Numbered from the stretch's first letter, positions 6,059 to 12,233 are shown. The stretch: 12,317 nt of DNA from Candidatus Falkowbacteria bacterium CG10_big_fil_rev_8_21_14_0_10_43_10 (GCA_002773655.1 PFAR01000014.1:1104-13420); one strand, 5' to 3'. The notes: generated by a model from the letters alone, not told the origin. Translations and numbers: made by a program.

Positions 6059-6463
6059 TTAACTCACTTGTCCCAGTAAAGCGCGGTAGATAACGAAGTA
6101 GACGAGACCGTAGGCGGCGAAGATAACGAGCAGGCCCAAAGTCGCCCAGATTAAAATATTTTTCCCCTGCGTTACTTTTTCTTCTTTTCCGCCGGCGGTC
6201 ATCCATAACAGCCCGCCGTAGATAAACATAATTAAGGCGAGCGAACCGACTAATCCTAAAACCGCCTGGATAATCCGGCCGATTAAAATCTGCGGCCCAG
6301 TCCCGTCTTTGGGAAGATTAAGAGGGTCGTTAAGCTGGACTGTGCCGCCTCCCCGATTATTAACAGTCCTATCTTCTCCTTGATTACTTGCGGATACTGT
6401 AGTTGTTGTAAAAAATAAAGTTAATATTAGAGATAGACAAATAACTATTTTTTTAAATAACAT
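6059..6463 (-). CDS. Pilin-like (Mbov_0395/TrbC-type) membrane protein
   Basis: A 134-aa protein with a signal peptide (residues 1-25, cleavage likely after VSA at 23-25). A polar stretch (26-58) follows, then two membrane helices, ILIGRIIQAVLGLVGSLALI (59-78) extending to about 90, and about 104-129. GGLLWMTAGGKEEKV (83-97) lies at the end of the first helix and the loop. This layout matches the small VirB2/TrbC-like pilins that annotation pipelines call Mbov_0395-family pilin-like conjugal transfer proteins, common in Patescibacteria. Such proteins are thought to form a surface filament or channel with a type IV secretion-like system. No other secretion gene is recognisable here, although two large membrane proteins lie just upstream on the same strand. 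It has no SD and seems to have its own -10 box at 6481-6486. Confidence 0.8.
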   Translation of the reverse strand: MLFKKIVICLSLILTLFFTTTTVSASNQGEDRTVNNRGGGTVQLNDPLNLPKDGTGPQILIGRIIQAVLGLVGSLALIMFIYGGLLWMTAGGKEEKVTQGKNILIWATLGLLVIFAAYGLVYFVIYRALLGQVS

Positions 6464-6480
6464 ATAATTTGATTAAGTTA

Positions 6481-6486
6481 ATTATA
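6481..6486 (-). promoter_or_regulatory. Likely -10 box of the pilin-like gene
   Basis: TATAAT is present on the minus strand about 17 bases before the ATG at 6463, and no good -35 box is seen. It lies after the terminator of the upstream operon, which implies separate transcription of the pilin-like gene. Confidence 0.4.
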
Positions 6487-6508
6487 AAATAATTTTAACA
6501 CATTTTTT

Positions 6509-6548
6509 AAAAAAAAGAAAAAGGACAGACGCTAACGCGAATGCCCTT
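6509..6548 (-). terminator. Intrinsic terminator of the membrane-protein operon
   Basis: On the minus strand AAGGGCA (6542-6548) pairs with TGTCCTT (6521-6527), with an inner CGC/GCG stem and a GTTA loop, followed by a long T-rich tract (6509-6522). The pairing is better on the minus strand because one position is G-U there. It lies about 30 bases after the stop of the 299-aa gene. Confidence 0.75.
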
Positions 6549-6579
6549 TAGAATGAACGAACGGGGAATTTAAAAAAAG

Positions 6580-7479
6580 TTATTTTTTTCGGATTATTCG
6601 GAAGTCCATGTCGAATAGGCTGTCCGAATAGATAAAAATATCAATCCCTTCAGGAGGGATATCCGAAAAGTCAAATTCCCTTTCTTCGCTCGGCTTGGTC
6701 GGGTTGTGGTAATACTCATCCAAGTCACTACCAATCACCCAAAAGCCGTGAGCGGCGTTCCGGTAGTGAAACCAATCGCCGTTATAGACGCGACAGACTC
6801 TAGTCGAAGTTGCCGTAACCTTCTGGGCCAGCCAGTCGAGGTTACGCGGCGGTGGCGTTGGTTTTGATTTTGGGGGCCCGAACAGTACCTCCTTGGTTAG
6901 ATGATATGAGCCACCAACAGTTCCACCAGCCGCAATTTTTCCGGCAACATTCTCATCGGTGAGAGGGGCTGACAAAGCTCCGGCTGTTTGCGAACCATTA
7001 TAGCGCGCGTATATCATGGTTTGCGCGCCAAAGGCGATAAAAAGAAATATTGAAATGCCATAGATGCATTTTTTTGATTTCTTAAATACCGCCCCGGTTG
7101 TTATCCAGCCGACCCCTAGCAAGAACAACAATTCATAAATGATTTTTCCGGCCGGATAATTTAAAAAGCTTTTAGCTCCTCCGGTGGAAGAGAATTGCGT
7201 CCATACTTGAAACGGGGTAAAATCAATTAATTGTGTCAGATACCCCCTTAGGATAAAGAAGATTGTGACACAAAGAAAAGATTTCAGAGAGAACATCGTC
7301 GTTGTTTTCAAATCCCCTAAAATTTTTGTGACCTTGGGGTTTGGCGACATTCTGATATAGGCATATATATTCAATGAGACCACCCACACCAGAATCCACG
7401 CGAACGGAGCCGGAATAAACCAACTCCATAAGACGATTGAAAACACAGCGATTCCGATAGCAAGAGACAGATACTTCAT
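6580..7479 (-). CDS. Unrecognised multi-span membrane protein (299 aa)
   Basis: I do not recognise this family. The first half has about five hydrophobic segments (residues 3-20, 24-42, 66-80, 112-131 and 139-156). A small glycine- and alanine-rich linker (161-190) and a proline-rich joint (KPTPPPRN, 206-213) lead to a soluble C-terminal domain (214-299) rich in aromatic and acidic residues (FHYRNAAHGFWVIGSDLDEY, 237-256). The domain end DMDFRIIRKK looks like a beta-strand. A strong SD (AAGGAG) precedes the ATG and overlaps the stop codon of the upstream gene, and the gap is only 11 bases. The two proteins are therefore probably translationally coupled and act together at the membrane. A surface or secretion role is suggested only by the nearby pilin-like gene. 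Confidence 0.7.
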   Translation of the reverse strand: MKYLSLAIGIAVFSIVLWSWFIPAPFAWILVWVVSLNIYAYIRMSPNPKVTKILGDLKTTTMFSLKSFLCVTIFFILRGYLTQLIDFTPFQVWTQFSSTGGAKSFLNYPAGKIIYELLFLLGVGWITTGAVFKKSKKCIYGISIFLFIAFGAQTMIYARYNGSQTAGALSAPLTDENVAGKIAAGGTVGGSYHLTKEVLFGPPKSKPTPPPRNLDWLAQKVTATSTRVCRVYNGDWFHYRNAAHGFWVIGSDLDEYYHNPTKPSEEREFDFSDIPPEGIDIFIYSDSLFDMDFRIIRKK

Positions 7480-7490
7480 TGTTTTTCTCC

Positions 7491-8783
7491 TTAGCGCCGC
7501 AGGAATTCGGCGAAGTTCTTTATGGTCTTGTACACTAATTCCATACCAATATCTACCCCGGCAATTTCACCCACTCGGGTTAAAAAACCGGCTGGCGTAG
7601 ATAAGGATAAGGGAGTACTTTCAGCTGCAGTTTGTGTTTCGCCCTGCCCCGTTCGCCATTGTTTCAGATTTTCCGCCAGCCCATCAAAAAGATCGGCGGC
7701 TTCGTCCGCAAAAGCAAACGGAGAATAGAGCAAAGCCATAGCCAGAAAGATGATAAGTAGCTTCCAGAAAAACCAGCCCTTGTTTTCGCGGCTCCACTCT
7801 GTGCCTTCCGCTCGGGCATCATTTTCTTGCGGTTTTTTGGCTCCAGCTATCAGTTCAGCAATTTTGCCATCAAGAGCAAACAAACCATAGGTTATATAGT
7901 TATTTGCTCTCTCATTGTATTGCTGTTTACTTTCCCCCTTTAACCGTTCTGCTCGGAGAGTGTAGACTGGGTCATTTTGGAATTGCTGAAGCAACGATTT
8001 TTTGTCTTGAATCGTCCGGTTGCTTTCATTAATCCCACCGACCACCACATTTTGCATTTTTTGTACCCATTCAGTGTAAACAGGTTTTGCAAGCCAATTT
8101 ACACTTGAACGAAATGTGGAAACAAATACCGGTTCTCCTCCACCATACTTTATTCCAAGAGCAAGACTGATAAATGCACAGCCTACAAGAACAAAGAAGC
8201 GGTAGTTATTATCTACGCCAATGCGGTATAATGATGCTCCAGCGCCAGATTGAACTGCTATCCTGGCAGTTGGACAGCAATACAGTGCTAGAAGAATCGC
8301 AATAAAAAGCATAACAGAAGACCCCAAAAACCACCAGCCGGCAGTTAGACAAACTATTGGGGTTACAACAATAACGAAGATAAAGATTACTAAGTTTATT
8401 ATGGCCGGGAACAGATTTGCTAAAAAACCGTCTCCCCAAGCAACCGGAGGATGGGATTTTTTAGGTCCTCGCAAGGTTAAAGTTTTATCAACCTGTTTGT
8501 TGCCTATCGTATCCAAAACTCTCACAACCACTTTTTTCCTTTTTGTTTCAAACTCAGCTACTTCATATTCGCAGCAGCCGAATTCATTTAAATCAATTCT
8601 ATTCGTAGATTCTTGTCCATCCACGATTAAAATTTTGCAAACCTTATTCGGTTTGAAATCGGGGGCGTTTGGCGAACCTACAGAAATAAAAAGTTTGTAT
8701 TTTCCTTCTTCTCCTGTATAGTTCACCTCAAGTTTTATTATGGGATCAATCTTTTCTGGTGTTTTTTTTGCCTCGTCAGCCAT
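7491..8783 (-). CDS. Unrecognised membrane protein with N-terminal beta domain (430 aa)
   Basis: I do not recognise this family. Residues 12-106 look like a soluble beta-sandwich (IIKLEVNYTGEEGKYKLFIS at 15-34, KKVVVRVLDTIGNKQVDKTL at 83-102), perhaps Ig-like. Three membrane segments follow at about 122-147, 150-170 and 194-212. A long polar, partly helical region (225-335) includes a Q/R-rich stretch near 264-292. A fourth segment (336-358) ends in SPFAFADEA, which resembles a signal-peptidase-like site. The tail (360-430) is polar and ends in FAEFLRR. ATG 8783 was chosen over TTG 8831 because AAAGGAG lies nine bases before it. It heads a two-gene operon behind a long structured leader and a strong promoter. 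The function is unknown. Confidence 0.7.
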   Translation of the reverse strand: MADEAKKTPEKIDPIIKLEVNYTGEEGKYKLFISVGSPNAPDFKPNKVCKILIVDGQESTNRIDLNEFGCCEYEVAEFETKRKKVVVRVLDTIGNKQVDKTLTLRGPKKSHPPVAWGDGFLANLFPAIINLVIFIFVIVVTPIVCLTAGWWFLGSSVMLFIAILLALYCCPTARIAVQSGAGASLYRIGVDNNYRFFVLVGCAFISLALGIKYGGGEPVFVSTFRSSVNWLAKPVYTEWVQKMQNVVVGGINESNRTIQDKKSLLQQFQNDPVYTLRAERLKGESKQQYNERANNYITYGLFALDGKIAELIAGAKKPQENDARAEGTEWSRENKGWFFWKLLIIFLAMALLYSPFAFADEAADLFDGLAENLKQWRTGQGETQTAAESTPLSLSTPAGFLTRVGEIAGVDIGMELVYKTIKNFAEFLRR

Positions 8784-8873
8784 AATCAGCTCTCCTTTCG
8801 CTTTTCGCGAGATTTTTTTGATTTTGAGCAATTCTAAGATCGCTTCATTTCACCCTCTTCCGCTAAATCTGCG

Positions 8874-8931
8874 GAGGGCAGGCCATTTTCAACCGCAAAA
8901 TTATTATTATGGCCGAAAATGGCAGGCCCTC
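8874..8931. repeat. 17-bp inverted repeat in the leader
   Basis: GAGGGCAGGCCATTTTC (8874-8890) pairs with GAAAATGGCAGGCCCTC (8915-8931) with two mismatches around a 24-nt loop. A T run follows on the plus strand (8933-8938). It could be an element insertion or the major hairpin of the minus-strand leader. Confidence 0.65.
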
Positions 8932-8945
8932 TGTTTTTTAGTAAA

Positions 8946-8983
8946 ACTCCTCAAAGAAAGAGAAAACTCTGTCTCCGAGGGGT
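8946..8983 (-). repeat. Long hairpin in the leader
   Basis: On the minus strand ACCCCTCGGAGACAGAG (8967-8983) pairs with CTCTTTCTTTGAGGAGT (8946-8962) around a TTTT loop. There are two mismatches and two G-U pairs. The G-U pairs occur only in the minus-strand RNA, which supports function in that direction. Confidence 0.5.
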
Positions 8984-9021
8984 ACGAAAGAAGGCAAAAT
9001 GAAACGATTTAAAACTGCTAT

Positions 9022-9049
9022 CCCGCCTAAAATTTCATATTAAGGCGGG
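9022..9049. repeat. 7-bp GC-rich hairpin in the leader
   Basis: CCCGCCT (9022-9028) and AGGCGGG (9043-9049) pair around a 14-nt AT-rich loop. It lies about 20 nt after the predicted minus-strand start and lacks a T run, so it is not an obvious terminator. Confidence 0.5.
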
Positions 9050-9075
9050 TAAGTTGTAAAAGTACAATACCCCAT

Positions 9076-9104
9076 ATCATAGCATAAAAATAAAAAAAAG
9101 TCAA
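9076..9104 (-). promoter_or_regulatory. Strong promoter of the membrane operon
   Basis: TTGACT (9099-9104), a 17-nt spacer and TATGAT (9076-9081) on the minus strand. The predicted start is near 9069. It lies downstream of the YafQ-type toxin gene and points toward the 430-aa gene. No palindromic operator overlaps it, unlike the TA promoters nearby. Confidence 0.7.
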
Positions 9105-9140
9105 ACACTTATGACATTTTTTGTTTAAAATTAGCTTATT

Positions 9141-9398
9141 TTATTTATATAAATTGCTATGTGTGCCTATAGTAATAAAATAAATAATATCTTTATCTTC
9201 TCTAAATAATGCCCGCCAATCAGCAGTAATATTTATACTGCGGTACCAATTTAATTGTCCCGCAAGCTTATGGTTATTTAAAAGCGGATTATTTTTATCG
9301 TTAATAAAAAGCCTTAATTTTTGTTTAAAGGCTTCTTGAATTTTAATAGGCGATTTTTCTAATTTTTTTAAAAAGCGATTCGTATGATGGATACGCAT
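9141..9398 (-). CDS. YafQ/RelE-type mRNA interferase toxin
   Basis: An 85-aa protein of the RelE/ParE superfamily, closest in pattern to YafQ, which cleaves mRNA on the ribosome. Visible family features are FLKKLEKSP (9-17), H43 in HKLAG, ADWRALF (59-65) with D60, W61 and R62, and the C-terminal IGTHSNLYK (77-85) with H80. The second histidine found near NITADW in E. coli YafQ is not present, so the active site is partly changed. The length is normal for the family. The ATG directly abuts the stop codon of the DinJ-type antitoxin, so translation is coupled. No SD is seen. Confidence 0.85.
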   Translation of the reverse strand: MRIHHTNRFLKKLEKSPIKIQEAFKQKLRLFINDKNNPLLNNHKLAGQLNWYRSINITADWRALFREDKDIIYFITIGTHSNLYK

Positions 9399-9668
9399 TT
9401 ATTTATCTAAAAACTTTAAAGCATCTTCAGGATTGTCAAAAGAATAGACATTCCCCCCTTTTATATCATCTTCCGCTTTTTTTATTTCATTTAATAAATA
9501 CTCGGTCGGCTCTTCCCTTAAGCTGAAACGCACTTTTTTGTCCCGAATTAACTGCCTTAAATAAGCGTTTATTACTCCGCTTAAAGAAAGGCCTAAATCA
9601 GCGGCAATTTTTTGCGCCGCTGTTTTTATTTTTGGCTCGGTTTTTATATTTATAATTACAGAATTCAT
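9399..9668 (-). CDS. DinJ/RelB-type antitoxin
   Basis: An 89-aa protein that starts with a ribbon-helix-helix DNA-binding domain (residues 3-45): strand SVIINIKTEP, helix IKTAAQKIAADLG, turn LSLSGVINAYLRQL. The C-terminal part (50-89) is acidic, with EYLLNEIKKAEDDI, and should wrap the toxin. ATG 9668 was preferred to an upstream start because the DinJ-like sequence begins there, and a promoter with a predicted start near 9692 lies just ahead. It represses its own operon and neutralises the YafQ-type toxin encoded immediately downstream. Confidence 0.88.
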   Translation of the reverse strand: MNSVIINIKTEPKIKTAAQKIAADLGLSLSGVINAYLRQLIRDKKVRFSLREEPTEYLLNEIKKAEDDIKGGNVYSFDNPEDALKFLDK

Positions 9669-9685
9669 AATTTTATAATATATAT

Positions 9686-9726
9686 TAAGTATATACTTAG
9701 TATACATCAATAAAAAATATTGTCAA
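9686..9726 (-). promoter_or_regulatory. Promoter and palindromic operator of the DinJ/YafQ-type operon
   Basis: TTGACA (9721-9726), a 16-nt spacer and TATACT (9699-9704) on the minus strand. The 14-bp perfect palindrome TAAGTATATACTTA (9686-9699) touches the -10 box and covers the predicted start near 9692. This suits repression by the ribbon-helix-helix antitoxin. Confidence 0.75.
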
Positions 9727-9770
9727 TAAACAAAAAGCAACATAACAAATATTATTAGGTAAATATTGAG

Positions 9771-10106
9771 TTAAAAAATAAACTTAAATTGTCTTTTAAT
9801 TTTTAGAAAATCATCATTGGCTATTTTTGATATTTTATTTTGCAATCTGTTTTTATCAATCGTGCGGATTTGAAAAATTAAAATTACCGAATCTTTATCT
9901 AATTTTGATTTGTTTTTTGGCAGAAAGTAAGTAGTTAATTTACCTTTTGCTTTTAAATTAGAGGTAATCGGAGCGATAATTACCGTGTTTAGATTTTTAT
10001 TTAATATGTCATTTTGCATAATTAAAACAGGCCGAAAACCAGCCTGCTCATGCCCTTTTACCGGGTTTAAATCCGCTAAAAATATATCTCCTTGTTCTAT
10101 TGTCAT
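9771..10106 (-). CDS. MazF/PemK-type endoribonuclease toxin
   Basis: A 111-aa protein with the MazF fold. EQGDIFLADLNPVKGHEQAG (4-23) opens the beta-barrel. R25 in FRPVLIM and T48/S49 in APITS match the catalytic positions of the family. SVILIFQIRTIDKNRL (73-88) corresponds to the conserved SVxxxxQIRTID segment. Such toxins cut mRNA at short sequence motifs. ATG 10106 was preferred because the conserved fold begins there and it follows the antitoxin stop by five bases. The length is normal. The cleavage motif cannot be predicted. Confidence 0.9.
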   Translation of the reverse strand: MTIEQGDIFLADLNPVKGHEQAGFRPVLIMQNDILNKNLNTVIIAPITSNLKAKGKLTTYFLPKNKSKLDKDSVILIFQIRTIDKNRLQNKISKIANDDFLKIKRQFKFIF

Positions 10107-10111
10107 AAAAA

Positions 10112-10348
10112 TTAGTTGATTTTTGACTGAATCAACGACCATTCATTTTCGGAAGGTAAATCTGTAAAATCTATTTTTGCCAGCTCTTTAGCGTCGCTTT
10201 CAAGCTTTTTCCTAAACCAAAGTTCCAAAGCTTTTTTTATAATGTGGCTTTGGGTAATATTTTTTATTTCAGATTCTTTTTTAATCTCTTGAACTAAAGA
10301 GAAAGGCAGAAGAGCGGATATGCGAGCTGTTTTTGTTATTGTATTCAT
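10112..10348 (-). CDS. Ribbon-helix-helix antitoxin of the MazEF-type pair
   Basis: A 78-aa protein with a ribbon-helix-helix domain at residues 6-50: strand TARISALLP, helix FSLVQEIKKESEIKN, second helix TQSHIIKKALELWFRKKL. The acidic tail KIDFTDLPSENEWSLI (58-73) is typical of the toxin-binding end of MazE/PemI-like antitoxins. The gene is immediately upstream of the MazF-type toxin. A strong promoter with a long inverted repeat lies six bases before its ATG, so autoregulation is expected. No SD is present. Confidence 0.85.
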   Translation of the reverse strand: MNTITKTARISALLPFSLVQEIKKESEIKNITQSHIIKKALELWFRKKLESDAKELAKIDFTDLPSENEWSLIQSKIN

Positions 10349-10353
10349 AGTTT

Positions 10354-10399
10354 AATAATATTATGATTTCATCATATCAAATCGTAATATTATTGTCAA
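10354..10399 (-). promoter_or_regulatory. Promoter and operator of the MazEF-type operon
   Basis: TTGACA (10394-10399), a 17-nt spacer and TATGAT (10371-10376) on the minus strand. Inverted arms AATAATATTATGATTT (10354-10369) and AAATCGTAATATTATT (10379-10394) match with one mismatch and bracket the -10 box. This is a classic autorepressed TA promoter. The -35 box contains the stop codon of the upstream gene. Confidence 0.85.
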
Positions 10400-10785
10400 G
10401 GGATATATTTTTTGTACTCTTTCCTGCTTTTTATTTCTTCTTTTATTTCCGGCAGTTTCTTCAGCTTTTTATAAATGAACCAGGCCCAAATAGCATGCGT
10501 TAAAAACCAGATTAAGAACCAGAAGCGGGCTGATAAAAATGGGACGGCTTCAAAGGTAAAAAACAAGATAAAAGCGCCGATAATGGTCCCGGTCAGGCAG
10601 AAATTATAGATACTCAACCATATTTTAGCGTAAAGCGTTTTTTTATATTTTTTATAGTAAAACCAGGAAACAAAGACAGATATAAAGAAGATAACCACTA
10701 AAGTCATTAAAGCATACTGAAAAACCGGCTGCAAAGCGCCGGGGTGGAGGTTAAACCACATTTTTAATGTTAAGAAATTTTGCAT
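10396..10785 (-). CDS. Hypothetical three-helix membrane protein (129 aa)
   Basis: An integral membrane protein with hydrophobic segments at about residues 22-43, 55-79 and 84-105, joined by short basic loops (YYKKYKK at 43-49). The tail (106-129) is strongly charged (KKLKKLPEIKEEIKSRKEYK) and probably cytoplasmic. It is rich in W and F. I do not recognise the family, and similar short proteins are often left as hypothetical in Patescibacteria. The gene starts seven bases after a GC-rich inverted repeat and has no SD. Its TGA stop lies inside the -35 box of the following TA operon, so the two units overlap slightly. Confidence 0.7.
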   Translation of the reverse strand: MQNFLTLKMWFNLHPGALQPVFQYALMTLVVIFFISVFVSWFYYKKYKKTLYAKIWLSIYNFCLTGTIIGAFILFFTFEAVPFLSARFWFLIWFLTHAIWAWFIYKKLKKLPEIKEEIKSRKEYKKYIP

Positions 10786-10792
10786 AACAATT

Positions 10793-10859
10793 TGTCATTC
10801 CCGCGAAAGCGGGAATCCCGTTTTATATCGTCGAGATTCCCGCTTTCGCGGGAATGACA
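10793..10859. repeat. GC-rich nested inverted repeat (REP-like), copy 2
   Basis: Perfect 25-bp arms at 10793-10817 and 10835-10859 have the same nested hairpin arms as the element at 3036-3101 and a different loop. It ends seven bases before the ATG of the minus-strand membrane protein gene. This is the same placement relative to the downstream gene as in copy 1. Confidence 0.9.
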
Positions 10860-10900
10860 GTAAAACGGGAATGACAGTAAAACGGGAATGACAGTAAAAA
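10850..10900. repeat. Three tandem 17-bp units at the end of the REP-like element
   Basis: GGGAATGACAGTAAAAC is repeated at 10850-10866, 10867-10883 and 10884-10900, the last unit differing at its final base. The unit starts with the last ten bases of the inverted repeat, so the end of the element was duplicated. The third copy ends one base before the stop codon of the methyltransferase gene. Confidence 0.85.
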
Positions 10901-10901
10901 A

Positions 10902-11456
10902 TTAGTGTTTTAAGAATACCAGCCCAAAATGGTATTCGCCGGCGTTAAATTCTTCCAGCAGTTCCATCCCCATTCGCTGGCAGACAGCCATCAGATTTTC
11001 CCGGTTAACGCGCTCTTCAACCGACGGCCCGAAAGGAGTGGAAACTTTTTTCCAGTCCACAATTACCAGCTTGCCGCCCCGTTTAACCATTCGGAATGAT
11101 TCGCGGATCATCTCGGAGCGCTTGTTTGATTGGTATAATACATTAATCAGCAGGCCGACGTCAAGGGAATCGGTTTCAATCTTCGTGGCCTTGAAAATTT
11201 CCAGGTTGGACCAGACTGTTTTTACCTGTTTTAAATTGTCCTGCCTGACCCGCCGTTCAATGTTAGTCAGATTATTTTTTAGAATGTCCACCGCGTAAAT
11301 TATGCCCCGCTCGCCGATAGCATTGGCGATGGGAAAAATAAAATGGCCGGTGCTGCCGCAGCCAAGGTCGGCCACCTGCATCCGTTCGATTATCCCAGCT
11401 TTTTCAATAATTATTTTCGGGTCGATTAAGGCGTTTCCTCCTGTAATCTTATTCAT
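10902..11456 (-). CDS. SAM-dependent class I methyltransferase
   Basis: A 184-aa protein with a Rossmann-type methyltransferase fold. Motif I is VADLGCGSTGHF (28-39), the acidic residue that binds the ribose of SAM is D57 in IYAVDI, and LINVLYQ (103-109) marks the fourth strand. VKRGGKLVIVDWKK (124-137) is the post-motif region typical of UbiE/MenG-like and Methyltransf_25/31 enzymes. The acceptor substrate cannot be told. The C-terminal hairpin AGEYHFGLVFLKH is usual for the fold. ATG 11456 was chosen because the conserved fold starts soon after it and the upstream codons derive from degenerate spacer repeats. Neighbouring genes give no pathway clue. Confidence 0.85.
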   Translation of the reverse strand: MNKITGGNALIDPKIIIEKAGIIERMQVADLGCGSTGHFIFPIANAIGERGIIYAVDILKNNLTNIERRVRQDNLKQVKTVWSNLEIFKATKIETDSLDVGLLINVLYQSNKRSEMIRESFRMVKRGGKLVIVDWKKVSTPFGPSVEERVNRENLMAVCQRMGMELLEEFNAGEYHFGLVFLKH

Positions 11457-11520
11457 ATATTTTAGTATTTCAGTATGAAGTATATGGTATCTAGTATTAA
11501 GTATATAATAATAATCTTTT
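11457..11520. repeat. Degenerate AT-rich tandem motif upstream of the methyltransferase
   Basis: On the minus strand this spacer holds several irregular copies of ATACT (for example AATACTAGATACC and CATACTGAAATACT) spaced 7-10 bases apart. Such decayed short repeats suggest slippage expansion. No clear promoter is seen, although TAAAAT lies just before the start codon. Confidence 0.35.
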
Positions 11521-11522
11521 TT

Positions 11523-11616
11523 TGTCATTTCGAAGGAGTGAAACGACTGAGAAATATAACTATCATATATCCCTCGCCTCGCTTCTCTGGCGAAGCGGGC
11601 TTCGCTCGGGATGACA
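11523..11616. repeat. Inverted-repeat element with TGTCAT/ATGACA ends
   Basis: This spacer element begins TGTCATTTCGAAGGAGTGAA (11523-11542) and ends GCTCGGGATGACA (11604-11616). It contains a perfect GCGAAGC-GG-GCTTCGC hairpin. The terminal six bases match those of the two GC-rich elements in this window, but the interior is different. It starts two bases beyond the RNase HII stop codon. Confidence 0.65.
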
Positions 11617-11618
11617 TA

Positions 11619-12233
11619 TTAAGAAAGTATTTGTTTTACTGGCCTAAAACTCTTTCTGTGTATTTCGCACGGCCCGTATAATTTTAGGGCGTTAAGATGC
11701 AGTTTTGTACCGTAGCCTTTATGTTTGTTAAAGAAGTAACGGGGATATTTATTGTGCATTTCATTCATAATGCGATCGCGGGCGACTTTTGCCAGGATGG
11801 AGGCGGCGGCAATGGAAAAAATTAAATTATCGCCGTTGATAATCGGTTCCTGGGGTGAAGAGTAGTTGGGCAATGGAAGGTGGCCGTCTATCAGAACAAG
11901 ATCAGGTTTTTGGCTTAAATTTCCTAAGGCTTTTTTCATGGCTAAAAAAGAAGCCTGGAGGATGTTAATGCGGTCAATGGTTTCATGGTCGCACAGCCCG
12001 ATTCCGCAGGCGGCCGCTTGCTGTAAGATTATATCAGACAATACCTCCCGTTTTTTAGCGGTTAATTTTTTTGAGTCCGTTACCGGCCGCAGGTTTTCCG
12101 GAATCTCCTGAAAATCAAAAATAACGGCGGCTGCCACTACCGGTCCGGCCAAGGGCCCGCGGCCAGCCTCGTCAATGCCAGCCACCAATTTATATCCTTG
12201 AGACCGGAGGTCTCGTTCGTAGGAAAAATTCAT
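11619..12233 (-). CDS. rnhB: Ribonuclease HII
   Basis: A 204-aa RNase HII, which cuts the RNA strand of RNA-DNA hybrids and removes single ribonucleotides from DNA. The signature GIDEAGRGPLAGPV is at residues 19-32. The four metal ligands are D21, E22, D116 in LIDG and D135 in NGDNL. SIAAASILAKVARD (140-153) and HKGYGTKLH (171-179) are the other conserved blocks. The length is normal for a bacterial enzyme. It lacks an SD. Its ATG overlaps a possible upstream stop codon (ATGA), and its 3' end abuts an inverted-repeat element. Confidence 0.97.
   Translation of the reverse strand: MNFSYERDLRSQGYKLVAGIDEAGRGPLAGPVVAAAVIFDFQEIPENLRPVTDSKKLTAKKREVLSDIILQQAAACGIGLCDHETIDRINILQASFLAMKKALGNLSQKPDLVLIDGHLPLPNYSSPQEPIINGDNLIFSIAAASILAKVARDRIMNEMHNKYPRYFFNKHKGYGTKLHLNALKLYGPCEIHRKSFRPVKQILS

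Larger units (their letters stand above)
8784..9069 (-). promoter_or_regulatory. Long structured 5' leader of the membrane operon
   Basis: About 285 nt separate the predicted transcription start from the ATG at 8783, in a window where most leaders are under 30 nt. No ORF is convincing on either strand. Three hairpins are visible in order of transcription: 9022-9049, 8946-8983 and 8874-8931. A small TCGC-GAAAA-GCGA hairpin also lies just before the SD. This arrangement suits a cis-acting RNA or an inserted repeat. I recognise no known riboswitch or protein-leader family. Confidence 0.4.

Noticed and set aside
8209..8721. Other-frame open stretches inside the 430-aa gene
   Set aside because: They are Ser/Pro/Cys-rich shadow frames without start signals.
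8740..9012. Plus-strand reading frame of 90 codons
   Set aside because: It overlaps the start of the 430-aa gene and the hairpins of its leader, has no SD, and its sequence looks like a shadow frame.
10396..10398. TGA as a sense codon (Gracilibacteria-type code)
   Set aside because: GH1, ROK and RNase HII are full length with no internal TGA, so TGA as stop is the simpler reading.
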